A stretch of DNA of 64,000 bases from Ketogulonicigenium vulgare WSH-001 (lineage in GTDB: Bacteria; Pseudomonadota; Alphaproteobacteria; Rhodobacterales; Rhodobacteraceae): contig NC_017384.1 of NCBI RefSeq assembly GCF_000223375.1, positions 1,306,097 through 1,370,096 on the forward strand. Direction: 5' to 3'. The notes beneath the pieces are model-generated. The model was given only the letters and a program-made list of their open reading frames with translations, had not been told where the DNA came from and made no database searches. Position 1 is the stretch's first letter, and the number at the start of each line of letters is the position of its first letter. Below, in pieces: positions 1 through 9,800 of this stretch. The translations under genes and the position numbers were made by a program.

Positions 1-1454
1 GTCGCGGGGGTAAAGGCCACCAGTTCCTCGATCGAGGTCAGGGCGCGTTGGCGGATCGTATCGCCATAGGTGCCCATGCCGTCATCCATCGCGCGGTCGA
101 TCGCCGCAAACCATTGCGGCGTGTTGCGATAGATCACCCGCGCTTTCGAGCGCCACGAATGCGGATAGCTGTGTTTCAGCTTGCCCTTGGCGATCAGACC
201 GCCGACGCGTGCAAGGGTGCGCAGCACCTCGACATTGGCGCCGCCTTCTTTGCCATCGGGGTCGATGACGCGCAGCACGGGTTTTTCCTGATCCGCGCGG
301 GCATTGGCGCCAAACACCGGCAGATCGGCACGATAAGAGCTATCTTCCATGACGTTATAGGTCATCGGAATGCCAAATTTCAGACCAAGCTGATAGTCTT
401 CGTCGCCGTGGCTGGGGGCTGTGTGGACAAAGCCGGTGCCCGCATCATCGGTCACGTGATCGCCCGGCAGCATGGGAACGTCAAAGTCCCACTCGCCCGC
501 GCCGCCCTCGATCCCGCGGAACGGGTGGGCCAGCTGGACGCCCGCAAATTCGCTGGCGGCGACATCGCGGATCAGCTTCAGCTCGGCCTTGGCCGCCGTT
601 GCGACGCTGTCGGCCAGCGACTGGGCAAGGATCAGCTTTTCACCGACCTGCGCCAGCGCCTTTTCATCGGCGGCGACAACCTCGTAAAGGCCGTAGGCAA
701 TCCCCTCGCCATAAGCCACGGCGCGGTTTTGCGGAATGGTCCAGGGCGTCGTGGTCCAGATGACGACAGCGCCCTCTAGCCCCGCAATCGGCTGGAACTT
801 GACCCAGATCGTATGGCTGGTGTGGTCGTGATATTCGACCTCGGCCTCGGCCAGCGCGGTTTTCTCGACCGGCGACCACATCACGGGTTTCGAGCCTTGG
901 TAAAGCGTGCCGTTCATCAGCAGCTTCATAAACTCGTCGGCGATGACGGCTTCGGCGTGATAATCCATCGTCAGATAGGGGTCGGCCCAATTGCCGGTGA
1001 CGCCCAGACGCTTGAATTCCTCGCGCTGGATATCAACCCAGCCCGCAGCAAAGGCGCGGCATTCCTGACGGAAGGCGACGATGTCGATTTCGTCTTTGTT
1101 CAGACCCTTGGCGCGATACTGCTCTTCGATCTTCCATTCGATCGGCAGGCCGTGACAGTCCCAACCGGGGACATAGCGCGCGTCAAAGCCCATCATCTGA
1201 TGGCTGCGCACGATCATATCCTTGATGGTCTTGTTCAGCGCATGGCCAATGTGCAGATGGCCGTTCGCATAGGGAGGGCCGTCATGCAGCACAAAGGGCG
1301 TGCGGCCGGGCTTTTCGCGCAGGCGGTCATAGATGCCGATCTCTTCCCAACGGGCCAGCCAGCCCGGCTCGCGCTGGGGCAGCCCTGCGCGCATCGGGAA
1401 GTCGGTTTTCGGAAGGTTCAGGCTGTCTTTGTAGTCAGGCGTATCGGCGCACAT
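1..1454 (-). CDS. ileS: Isoleucine--tRNA ligase, N-terminal part (runs off the left edge)
   Basis: Charges tRNA-Ile with isoleucine in the cytoplasm. About 484 N-terminal residues are present; the C-terminal half, including the KMSKS loop and anticodon-binding domain, lies beyond base 1. The class I signature is clear: the segment PPYANGHLHIGHAL places the HIGH motif at about residues 68-71, followed by NKTIKDM. The text GWDCHGLPIEWK and the editing (CP1) domain with TTPWTIPQNRA and DAGTGFVHTAPSHGDEDY are also typical of IleRS. The start is the ATG at 1454 (MCADTPDYKDS), with AGGA about 10 bases upstream. The frame is open to the window edge with no internal stop. Identity is secure; only completeness is limited. 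Confidence 0.97.
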   Translation of the reverse strand, partial: MCADTPDYKDSLNLPKTDFPMRAGLPQREPGWLARWEEIGIYDRLREKPGRTPFVLHDGPPYANGHLHIGHALNKTIKDMIVRSHQMMGFDARYVPGWDCHGLPIEWKIEEQYRAKGLNKDEIDIVAFRQECRAFAAGWVDIQREEFKRLGVTGNWADPYLTMDYHAEAVIADEFMKLLMNGTLYQGSKPVMWSPVEKTALAEAEVEYHDHTSHTIWVKFQPIAGLEGAVVIWTTTPWTIPQNRAVAYGEGIAYGLYEVVAADEKALAQVGEKLILAQSLADSVATAAKAELKLIRDVAASEFAGVQLAHPFRGIEGGAGEWDFDVPMLPGDHVTDDAGTGFVHTAPSHGDEDYQLGLKFGIPMTYNVMEDSSYRADLPVFGANARADQEKPVLRVIDPDGKEGGANVEVLRTLARVGGLIAKGKLKHSYPHSWRSKARVIYRNTPQWFAAIDRAMDDGMGTYGDTIRQRALTSIEELVAFTPA

Positions 1455-1648
1455 TTTGGGCGTTCCTGGGAATGCAGAAAAAAGGGAGAGCGGTGCGGAT
1501 CACCCAGACACCTTTGCCCGACGCCCTGACAGCTCAAGGCGCCGGGCGGATAATTCGCGCAATCGGGGCACGTGCCCCTGATGGTGTGCTGATCTGGCTC
1601 ATCTTGACCGCGCTTATAGGTTGCGCGGCGGTGTGCGGCAAGGGCCGA

Positions 1649-2626
1649 TCAGCCACGATTGAACAGGCCAGCCAGCGCGCCGCGCAGCAGCGCCCGCACA
1701 GCGGGACGCGGGCGAGTGAGAAAGGGCACGGGGCGGCAAACCTCGATTGCCGCGACGCCAACACGCGCCGTCAGCGCGCCGTTGATCACCCCCTCGCCCA
1801 CGCGGCGCGAGAGCTTGCTGGCAAGCCCGCCGCCCACGACCGAGTCGATCATATCATCGCCGACCGCCACCGCGCCCGTTGCAACCAGATGCGCCAGCAC
1901 CATGCGCAGCAGCCGCCACGACCCCAGCGCGCCCGCGCGTCCGCCATAAATCTCGGCAATCCGTCGGATCATGCGCAGGTTCGCAGTCAGGGCGGAAATC
2001 AGATCGGCCAGCGCCAGCGGCACCACGGCGGTGACGGTTGCGACGGTGCGGGCGGCGGATTGCACCTCGGCTTCGGCGGCGGCATCAAGCGGGGTCAGCA
2101 CTTCCGCCTCGGCCAGCGCCAGCACGGCGCTGGCGTCCAGCACCTCGGCCTCGCGCTGCTCAAAGCGGGCAAGACCCGCCGAGAGTTCCGCGCGACTGCC
2201 GTAAAGGCCGCGCAGCTTGGCCCCAACGGCGCGGGCGGCGGCCAGATCCTCGCCCGCAAGCGCACTGGAGGCGGCGGATTGGATGGCGTCGATCCGACCA
2301 AGGCGCAAGATCGCGCGCAGCTCCCGTCCAGCCAGTGCCAGCAGCGCCAGCACGAACAGCCCCAGCAACACCGCGGCGATCGCGCCAAGCACCGGCGCAC
2401 GCGCCAGCAGGCCCACTGCATAATCCCACGCGGCCAGCGATGCGATGAACCCGATCAGCGCCAGCGCTGATGACCAGAACCATTTGGCAAGGCTAGATGG
2501 CCGCCCGGCAAGCGCCGCCATGCGCTGCACTGTCGTCGACTGCAACACACCGTCGTCGATGACGGGCGCAGCGCCGGGGTCGACGTTCAGGTCGCCCTCG
2601 CGCTCGAACAGGATCGGGCCTTTCAT
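1649..2626 (-). CDS. YcjF-family (DUF697/TIGR01620) inner-membrane protein
   Basis: A 325-residue membrane protein of the YcjF family. Two adjacent hydrophobic segments lie at about residues 45-70 and 75-98 (SSALALIGFIASLAAW; AIAAVLLGLFVLALLALAG), followed by a soluble helical region. A further apolar, Gly/Ala-rich C-terminal region (residues about 195-290) carries the DUF697-type stretch DDMIDSVVGGGLASKLSRR. Its ATG overlaps the stop of the ycjX-like gene by 4 nt, so the pair is translationally coupled. In other proteobacteria ycjX and ycjF are neighbours in stress-induced operons, but the biochemical role is not established. The 3' end is followed by about 195 bp without a gene before ileS. 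Confidence 0.85.
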   Translation of the reverse strand: MKGPILFEREGDLNVDPGAAPVIDDGVLQSTTVQRMAALAGRPSSLAKWFWSSALALIGFIASLAAWDYAVGLLARAPVLGAIAAVLLGLFVLALLALAGRELRAILRLGRIDAIQSAASSALAGEDLAAARAVGAKLRGLYGSRAELSAGLARFEQREAEVLDASAVLALAEAEVLTPLDAAAEAEVQSAARTVATVTAVVPLALADLISALTANLRMIRRIAEIYGGRAGALGSWRLLRMVLAHLVATGAVAVGDDMIDSVVGGGLASKLSRRVGEGVINGALTARVGVAAIEVCRPVPFLTRPRPAVRALLRGALAGLFNRG

Positions 2627-4011
2627 AGCAGATCTCCGATCAAAAACTCGGCCGCGCGGTCAAGGCGGATATGCGGCAGGCCATCGCCGGGGCGCAGCGA
2701 CAGCGCGGCGGGGGCGAAATTCATAATGCCATAATCGGCGTCGAGCCATGTCGCATCGCCGCCGCGCGCGGGCGACAGCAGGCGCGCGGGCTCATCGGGC
2801 AGATCACCGGGATAAAAGGCGGCTTGGCGGCCGGTATCCAGCAGCTTGCCGCGCACAACGCCAAGGGGGCGGCCGTCATGGGTCACCTCCTCCTCGACCG
2901 TGGTGCGCAGCGCGGCGATGGACAGGGCGGATGTTGCGGCACCCGCGAAGGCCGCGCGGTCGCGCGCCTCGCGCAGCAGGCTGTCGGTGATGGCGGTCAG
3001 GCGGGCGTGTTGGCTGTGGTGCAGATGGTCGGCCTTGGTGGCGGCGAACAGGATCTTTTCCACGCGCCGCCCCCCGAACAGGCTGCCAAGGAACGCGTTT
3101 CGCCCCGGTTTGAAGGCCCCCAGAATATCTGCCATCGCAAGGCGCAAGTCTTCCAGCGCGCGGGGACCGGCATGGATCGCGCCCAGCACATCCATCAGCA
3201 CGATCTGCCGATCAAGGCGGGCAAAGTGATCGCGAAAGAAGGGCTTCACCACCTGCGCGACATAGGCGTCATAGCGGCGGCGCGCCTCGGCCCCCAGCGA
3301 TCCGCGTGGATAATCCCCCGCAGGCAGCGGTGCAAAGGTTAGGACGGGCGAGCCCTCTAACTCGCCTGGCAGCAAGAATCGCCCCGGCGTGCAATCGGAA
3401 TAGCCCGCATCGCGTGCGGCGTTCAGGTAGGTCGCATAAAGCTGCGCCAGATGGCGCAAGACCCCCTCATCCAGCTTTGCGCTGGGATCGATCTGCGCGA
3501 CGGCGGCCAGATAATCCGCCGCCTGATCGCGGTTGCCTGCACGCGCCAGCGCCGTCGCCGACCAATCGGCATAGGTTTTTTCCAGCAGCCCCAGATCCAG
3601 CAGCCATTCACCGGGATAATCGATGATATCCAGATGCACGGTCTGCTCGCCGGTGATGCCTGCCAAAAACCCGCGCGGGCGCACTTTCAGCGACAGGCGC
3701 AACTCACTGACGCGGCGGGTGCCCTCGGGCCAATAGGGCGCGGGGGCGGTCAGCGCCATGTAATGGTCTTCATAGGTAAAGCGCGGCACGGTATCGTCGG
3801 GCTGCGGTTGCAGATAGGCGGTGCGGATGCGCCCCTCGGCGGCGGCCATCAGCTGCGGCATGCGGCCCCGATCCAGCAGGTTCGACACCAGCGATGTGAT
3901 GAACACCGTCTTGCCCGCGCGCGACAGGCCCGTGACCCCCAGGCGAATGACACGATCACCCAGCGGCACCCCCAGTTGCCGCATGAAACCGCTGCCAAAT
4001 CCTGACGCCAT
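2623..4011 (-). CDS. YcjX-family P-loop GTPase-like protein
   Basis: A 462-residue protein of the YcjX (DUF463) family. A P-loop GLSRAGKT lies at residues 28-35, and the DIIDYPGEWLLDL segment near residue 130 is the family's Walker-B/G3-like region. A later FAATKADHLHH motif resembles a G4 base-specificity motif (TKAD). No signal peptide or membrane segment is evident. It is the first gene of a two-gene unit with the DUF697 membrane protein (4-nt ATGA overlap), suggesting the two products act together at the inner membrane. It is divergent from truA, with 92 bp between the starts. Length matches the family. The cellular function is not known with certainty. Confidence 0.88.
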   Translation of the reverse strand: MASGFGSGFMRQLGVPLGDRVIRLGVTGLSRAGKTVFITSLVSNLLDRGRMPQLMAAAEGRIRTAYLQPQPDDTVPRFTYEDHYMALTAPAPYWPEGTRRVSELRLSLKVRPRGFLAGITGEQTVHLDIIDYPGEWLLDLGLLEKTYADWSATALARAGNRDQAADYLAAVAQIDPSAKLDEGVLRHLAQLYATYLNAARDAGYSDCTPGRFLLPGELEGSPVLTFAPLPAGDYPRGSLGAEARRRYDAYVAQVVKPFFRDHFARLDRQIVLMDVLGAIHAGPRALEDLRLAMADILGAFKPGRNAFLGSLFGGRRVEKILFAATKADHLHHSQHARLTAITDSLLREARDRAAFAGAATSALSIAALRTTVEEEVTHDGRPLGVVRGKLLDTGRQAAFYPGDLPDEPARLLSPARGGDATWLDADYGIMNFAPAALSLRPGDGLPHIRLDRAAEFLIGDLL

Positions 4012-4103
4012 ATCAGCCTCCTATCCGTCACTGTTAGACATAGTCAGCTTGCCCGGCGTTTCACAGGATTGATTTTTCGCCGCGCGGGGCATATCGGCGG
4101 GCC

Positions 4104-4871
4104 ATGCCACGTTATGCTTTACTCGTTGAATATGATGGCCGCCCGTTTTCGGGCTGGCAACGCCAGAGCGAGCTGCCCTCGGTCCAAGGCGCGATCGAGG
4201 CTGCGCTGGCAAAACTTGAGCCGCGCGACCACACTATCGCCGCCGCTGGGCGCACCGATACGGGCGTGCATGGCACCGGCCAAGTCGCGCATTGCGATAT
4301 GGACAAGGACTGGGACCCGTTCCGCCTGTCCGAGGCGCTGAACCATCACCTGCGCCCTGCCCCCGTCGCTATCTTGCGCGCGGCGCGTGTCGCGGACGAC
4401 TGGCACGCCCGTTTCAGCGCATATGAGCGGCGCTATATCTTTCGCCTGCTGTCCCGCCGCGCGCCTTTGACCGTAGAGAACGGGCAGTTCTGGCGCGTGG
4501 GTCACGCATTGGACGCGGATCTGATGCGCGCGGGCGCGGCCCATCTGATCGGGCTGCACGATTTCACCACCTTCCGCTCCTCGATCTGTCAGGCCAAAAG
4601 CCCCGTAAAGACGATTGACGAGATTTCGATCACCGAAATCCCCCGCCACGACGGCACCGAATTTCGCTTTTTCCTGCGGGCGCGGTCGTTCCTGCACAAT
4701 CAGGTGCGATCCATCGTTGGCACGTTGGAACGGGTTGGCGCGGGCGCTTGGCCCCCTGAAAAAGTGGCCGAGGTTCTTGCCGCGCGTGACCGTGCGGCTT
4801 GCGGCCCTGTTTGCCCGCCGCAGGGGCTTTATCTGGCTGGCGTCGAATATCCGATAAACCCTTTCATCTGA
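4104..4871 (+). CDS. truA: tRNA pseudouridine(38-40) synthase TruA
   Basis: Converts U38, U39 and U40 in the tRNA anticodon arm to pseudouridine. The 255-residue product has the usual length. The catalytic aspartate is D52 in [15 protein letters not shown], the defining TruA motif. The N-terminal [15 protein letters not shown] and the C-terminal [17 protein letters not shown] are also family signatures. The ATG at 4104 gives the canonical N-terminus. It stands alone between the divergent ycjX-ycjF unit and the tamA-tamB pair. Confidence 0.97.
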   Translation: MPRYALLVEYDGRPFSGWQRQSELPSVQGAIEAALAKLEPRDHTIAAAGRTDTGVHGTGQVAHCDMDKDWDPFRLSEALNHHLRPAPVAILRAARVADDWHARFSAYERRYIFRLLSRRAPLTVENGQFWRVGHALDADLMRAGAAHLIGLHDFTTFRSSICQAKSPVKTIDEISITEIPRHDGTEFRFFLRARSFLHNQVRSIVGTLERVGAGAWPPEKVAEVLAARDRAACGPVCPPQGLYLAGVEYPINPFI

Positions 4872-4979
4872 CGCGATAATTTCACGGGCAATTTTCCGCC
4901 ACAAATGCGGCAAAACGGGCAGACATCCCACAAGAGCATATGGTAACACGTTTACAAATGCCCGAGAGAGGAGCCGCCC

Positions 4980-6809
4980 GTGCCCGTAAACCGTCCATTC
5001 CGCCTCTCGACCTCGGTTCTTGCGCTGTCTTTGCTGGCCGCGCCCTTTGCATTGACGATGGCCGTCGCTCAACAGGTCGATGTGACGGTTGCGGGCGAGG
5101 ATGAGGGGCTGACCAACGCCGTGCGCGGCGCCTCGCTTAGCCTGTCGCTGACGCAGGACGACGACCCCGAAGCGGCCAGCGCGCCACAAGATTATGTTGC
5201 TGCCGCGCGAGCCGATTACCGCCGCATCCTGACCGCGCTTTACGCGCAGGGCTATTATGGTGGCAGTATTTCGATTCGGGTGGACGGGCGCGAGGCCTCG
5301 ACCATCGCGCCGTTGGATGCGCCGCGCCAGATCAACACCATCGCGATTGATGTGACGCCCGGACCGCTGTTCCGCTTTGGTCAAGCCGCGATTGGCCCGC
5401 TGGCCGAAGGCACCGAACTGCCCACAGGTTTCGCCGCGGGCGAGCCTGCGCGCTCGGGCCTTGTCCGCGATGCCGCTGGCCGCGCGCAAACCGCCTGGCG
5501 CGAGGCCGGTCACGCCCGCGCCGGGGTTGCGGGGCAGCAGATCACTGCAATCCACGATCAAAGCCGTCTGGACGCCAGTGTTACCATGCGCCCGGGCCCG
5601 CGGCTGACCTTTGGCAATCTGACGGTCGCCGGTAACAACCGCGTCCGCACCGACCGGATTTTGCGCATCGCGGGCTATCCCGAAGGGGCGGTCTTCTCGC
5701 CCGACGAGCTTGATCGGGTGGCCACCCGCCTGCGCCGCACTGGGGCGTTCCAATCGGTATCGATCACCGAAGCCGAACAGATCGGCCCCGGCGACACCCA
5801 ACCGATTACCCTGACCCTGAACGAGGCACCGCCGCGTCGTCTGGGCTTTGGCGCGGAAATCTCGTCCGATGACGGTTTGGCGCTGTCGACCTATTGGATG
5901 CATCGCAACCTGCTGAAAGGGGCCGAGAACCTGCGCTTTGACGCCGGGATCAGCGGTATCAATGGCAGTGACGGCGGGCCGGATTACAACCTAGGTGTCA
6001 CTTTTCGCCGCCCCGGTTTCTTCAACCACAACAACGAGCTGACCCTGAATGCGGAAATCAAGCGCGAGGACGAGGCGGAATATCTGCTGGATCAGTTCAC
6101 CACCAGCGCGCTGGTGACCCGCTATATTTTTGACAACCTCTCGGTCACGGGCGGTATCGGCTATCTGACCGCGCGCGAGGAAAATGCCTTTGAAACCCGC
6201 CGCTATTCGCTGATCACGCTGCCGATCACCGGCACGCTGGACAATCGCGACAATGCGCTGAACGCGCGTTCAGGCTGGTATCTTAATCTCGATATCACCC
6301 CCTTTGTCGGTCTGGATGATATCGACAGTGGCGTGCGCGTTTACGGCGATGCACGCTATTACCACGGCTTTGGCGACCGCTTTACGGTCGCGGCGCGCGG
6401 GCAGTTCGGCTCGGTCGTCGGGCCGGATCTGCTGGATACGCCCGCCGACTTCCTGTTCTGGTCGGGCGGCGGCGGCACGGTGCGCGGTCAAAGCTATCGC
6501 TCGCTGGGGATTCCCGTCTCGCGCGGCGGCGTGGATTACGAGGTTGGCGGCGCCAGCTTTGTCGGCGCGCAGCTAGAGGCGCGCTTTGACATGACCGATA
6601 GCCTCAGCCTTGTCGGCTTTTACGATGCCGCAATGATCGGCGCAGATGCGCTGCCCGAGGATGGCGATCCATGGCATGCGGGTACCGGGATTGGCATTCG
6701 CTATAATACACCCATCGGCCCGATCCGGCTGGATGTCGGCACGCCCGCAAATGGCGATGATTTTGCAAAATCCGTGCAGGTTTATATCGGTATCGGTCAG
6801 GCGTTCTAA
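4980..6809 (+). CDS. tamA: TamA-type Omp85 outer-membrane assembly factor
   Basis: Outer-membrane beta-barrel subunit of the translocation and assembly module, which works with TamB. The 609-residue protein starts at a GTG (4980) with a strong AGAGAGGAG Shine-Dalgarno 5 bases upstream. A signal peptide spans about residues 1-31 (hydrophobic core VLALSLLAAPFALTMA, then VAQQ). POTRA-like repeats occupy about residues 35-290, including LTFGNLTVAGNNRVRTDRIL. The C-terminal 16-strand Omp85 barrel contains the conserved GGGGTVRGQSYRSLG (VRGY-like) and GIRYNTPIGPIRLDVG. It ends with phenylalanine, as barrel proteins usually do. tamB follows 12 nt downstream, so the two are an operon. Confidence 0.93.
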   Translation: MPVNRPFRLSTSVLALSLLAAPFALTMAVAQQVDVTVAGEDEGLTNAVRGASLSLSLTQDDDPEAASAPQDYVAAARADYRRILTALYAQGYYGGSISIRVDGREASTIAPLDAPRQINTIAIDVTPGPLFRFGQAAIGPLAEGTELPTGFAAGEPARSGLVRDAAGRAQTAWREAGHARAGVAGQQITAIHDQSRLDASVTMRPGPRLTFGNLTVAGNNRVRTDRILRIAGYPEGAVFSPDELDRVATRLRRTGAFQSVSITEAEQIGPGDTQPITLTLNEAPPRRLGFGAEISSDDGLALSTYWMHRNLLKGAENLRFDAGISGINGSDGGPDYNLGVTFRRPGFFNHNNELTLNAEIKREDEAEYLLDQFTTSALVTRYIFDNLSVTGGIGYLTAREENAFETRRYSLITLPITGTLDNRDNALNARSGWYLNLDITPFVGLDDIDSGVRVYGDARYYHGFGDRFTVAARGQFGSVVGPDLLDTPADFLFWSGGGGTVRGQSYRSLGIPVSRGGVDYEVGGASFVGAQLEARFDMTDSLSLVGFYDAAMIGADALPEDGDPWHAGTGIGIRYNTPIGPIRLDVGTPANGDDFAKSVQVYIGIGQAF

Positions 6810-6821
6810 GGGGATAAAACT

Positions 6822-9800
6822 ATGAAAAGACATCACCTTATCGCCGCGTTCCTGGGCACATCCGCCGTGCTGGCGCTGACCAGCGGCCTTTACGCGCAGA
6901 CCGCAGAACAAGACCGCGATCCGGGATTTCTGGCCGGGCTGATCGAAAACAGCCTGTCGGGTGCGGGCCGCAATGTGCAGATTGACGGCTTTCGCGGCCT
7001 GCTGTCCTCGCGCGCAACGATCGAACGGATCACCATCGCCGATGACGATGGCGTCTGGCTGATCGCCGAGGATCTGGTCATGGACTGGAACCGCGGCGCG
7101 CTGTTTCAGGGCCGCCTTGCGGTGAACGAACTGGGCGCGGCGCGTGTCGCCGTGCTGCGCGCACCGGTGAACAACGACCCCGGCGCCGCCCCCTCGCCCG
7201 AGGCCGCGCCGTTTTCGCTGCCCGATCTGCCCGTCTCGGTCGAGGTTGGCAGCCTGAACCTTGAACGGATCGAACTGGGCGACAGCTTTCTGGGCGAGGA
7301 GATTATCGCCAGCCTGACGGGCGATGCATCGCTGTCAGGCGGCGCGGGCGATGTCCGTATCGACGCCTATCTGCTGGAAACGCGTCAGGGGTCCTTGCAA
7401 CTGTCGGGCAGCTATTCCAATGCCACGCGCCAGTTGATGATGAACCTGCATCTGCAAGAGCCCGAGGGCGGCATTCTGGCCGATCTGGCGAATCTGCCGG
7501 GCGCGCCTTCGGTGGATCTGCAACTGGCGGGCACCGGCCCGATCGATAATTACAGTGCCGATCTGACCCTTGCGACGGCGGGGGTCGAACGCATCAGCGG
7601 CACTGGCGGCGTGCAGACCGTCACTGCCGAGGACGGATCTGAGGTCGGCCAGCAATTCGCGCTGGATATCACGGGCGATATGACCGCGCTGCTGCCGGCT
7701 GATTATCATGATTTCTTTGGTCAGCAGTCGACCATTTCTGCGCAGGGCACGCGTCTTGCGGCGGGTGGCTTCTCACTGCCGCAGCTTGCGATCAAGACCC
7801 GCGCGTTCGACCTGCAAGGCAATGCCGAGATTGACGCCACCGGCTGGCCCAGCAGCTTTGCCCTGCGCGGGATTATCGCGGATGTGGATGGCCCCGTCGT
7901 GCTGCCTGCAGGCGAAGGCGTCACCTTGGGACGTGCAGATCTGGATATCAGCTTTGACGCGGCAACGGGCGATCGTTGGACGGCAGATGTCAGCGTCACC
8001 GACCTTGATACCCCCACCGCGCGCATTCCCGCCATCATCCTGACCGGCGGCGGCGTCATCGATCCAGCAGGCGGCGGCACCAGCTTTACCGCCGATCTGG
8101 ATTATGCCGCCAGCGGCGTGCAAACGAATGACCCCGCGCTGAACGAGGCGCTGGGTGACACGATTTCGGGTCGCCTTGCGCTGATCGGCGCGGCGGATCA
8201 GCCCTTCCGGATCGAAAGCTTTAGCGTCAACGGCCCCGGCATCACTGCCGATCTGACGGGCGAAGTTGATCTGCGCGAAAGCCTGGTTGCCGATGCGCAA
8301 CTGTCGTTGCAGGCCGAGGATCTGAGCCGCTTTGCCGCGCTTGCGGGCCTTGACCTGGGTGGCGGCGCGGATTTGACGATTGACGCGCGTTATGTTGCCG
8401 CTGATCTTGCGACCAATGTCACCATCACCGGCACGACCACAGATCTGCGCACCGGCATTGCCGAGATTGACCCCCTGCTGGCAGGTCAGTCGCAGCTGTT
8501 GATCGAGGCCGCGCGCGACACCGCTGGCACCCGCATTCCGCGCCTCGAGATTACCGGCCCGCAATTGTCGGCGACCGGTCAGGCCAATGTCACATCAGGT
8601 GCCAGCAGCGCCTCGGTCGAGGCGCGTCTGAACGATCTTGGCCTTGTGATCGACGGCATCACCGGCCCCGCACTGGTGAACCTGTCCGGTATGCGCACGG
8701 CGGATGGGGCCGTGAATGCCCGCGCCAGCGGATCAGTGCCGGGCGGTAATCTGACCTTTACCGGCGCCTTGCCCGCCAATAGCGATACGGTGCAGATCAA
8801 CCTGACGGCGGATCTGTCGGATGTTGCGCCCTATGCCGCGCGGTTCGGGCAAACTGTATCGGGTGGCGGACGGATCAGCGTGCAGGGCACGGCGACGACC
8901 GATGGCAGCCGCGCCGATCTGATGCTGGATATCGGCACCAACAGCGTTGCCATCGGCAATCCCCAGATCGATCCGCTGTTGGTCGGCAGCGGCACGCTGA
9001 CGGGCCGCATCCTGCGCTCGGACATCAATACCGTCGCACTGCAAGACATCGCGGTGAACCTGCCCGTCACCAGCGCTACGCTTGCAGGCACGATCACCAA
9101 TCTGATGAGCGATCCGGCATTCGAAGGTGATATCCGTGCAAATGTCCCCGATCTTGCGCCGTTTTCGGGCCTTGCGGGGCAGAGCTTGCGCGGTGGCGCA
9201 TCCGCGACGATTTCGGGCCGCGCGCTGGCCTCCGCCGCCGGGTTCGATCTGAACCTGTCGGCACAGGCGGTCGATGTTGATCCGGGCATTCCTGCCGTCG
9301 CGAACCTATTGCGCGGCACCGGTACGATCAGCGGGCGGGCTGTGCGCGGCGATCAGGGCGGGCTGGAGCTGAGCGGCGTGAACGTCGCCTTTCCGAACTT
9401 TACGATCACCGGCAATCTGTCGGGCGCAGGCAGCGCTGGCACCGCAAATTTCGATGCACGCCTTGCAAATATCGGCCTGTTCACCCCGGAATTCTCGGGC
9501 CCTGTGACAGCCACTGGCACTGCCGCGCTGAACGAGGCCGGCCAGTGGGTGATCAACACCAGCGCCCAAGGTCCGGGCAATACCACCGCGACGCTGACCG
9601 GATCGGTGACGCCCTCTGGCCCGGTGAACCTGCAACTGCGCGGCGACGCACCGCTGAGCTTTGCAAACGGTTTTATTGATCCGATGCGCCTTGATGGCCG
9701 CGCCGCCTTTGATCTGGCGGTGAACGGCGCGCCCGCGCTGGAAAATGTCTCGGGTCAGGTGCGTTTGTCGAACGGTCGCCTTGCGGTGCCTGCGGCCTCG

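Noticed and set aside
4119-5903. A 594-codon open frame on the minus strand across truA and tamA
   Set aside because: It is antisense to two clear genes, has no recognisable domain and reads as low-complexity Arg/Gly/His sequence, as expected from GC-rich codon use.
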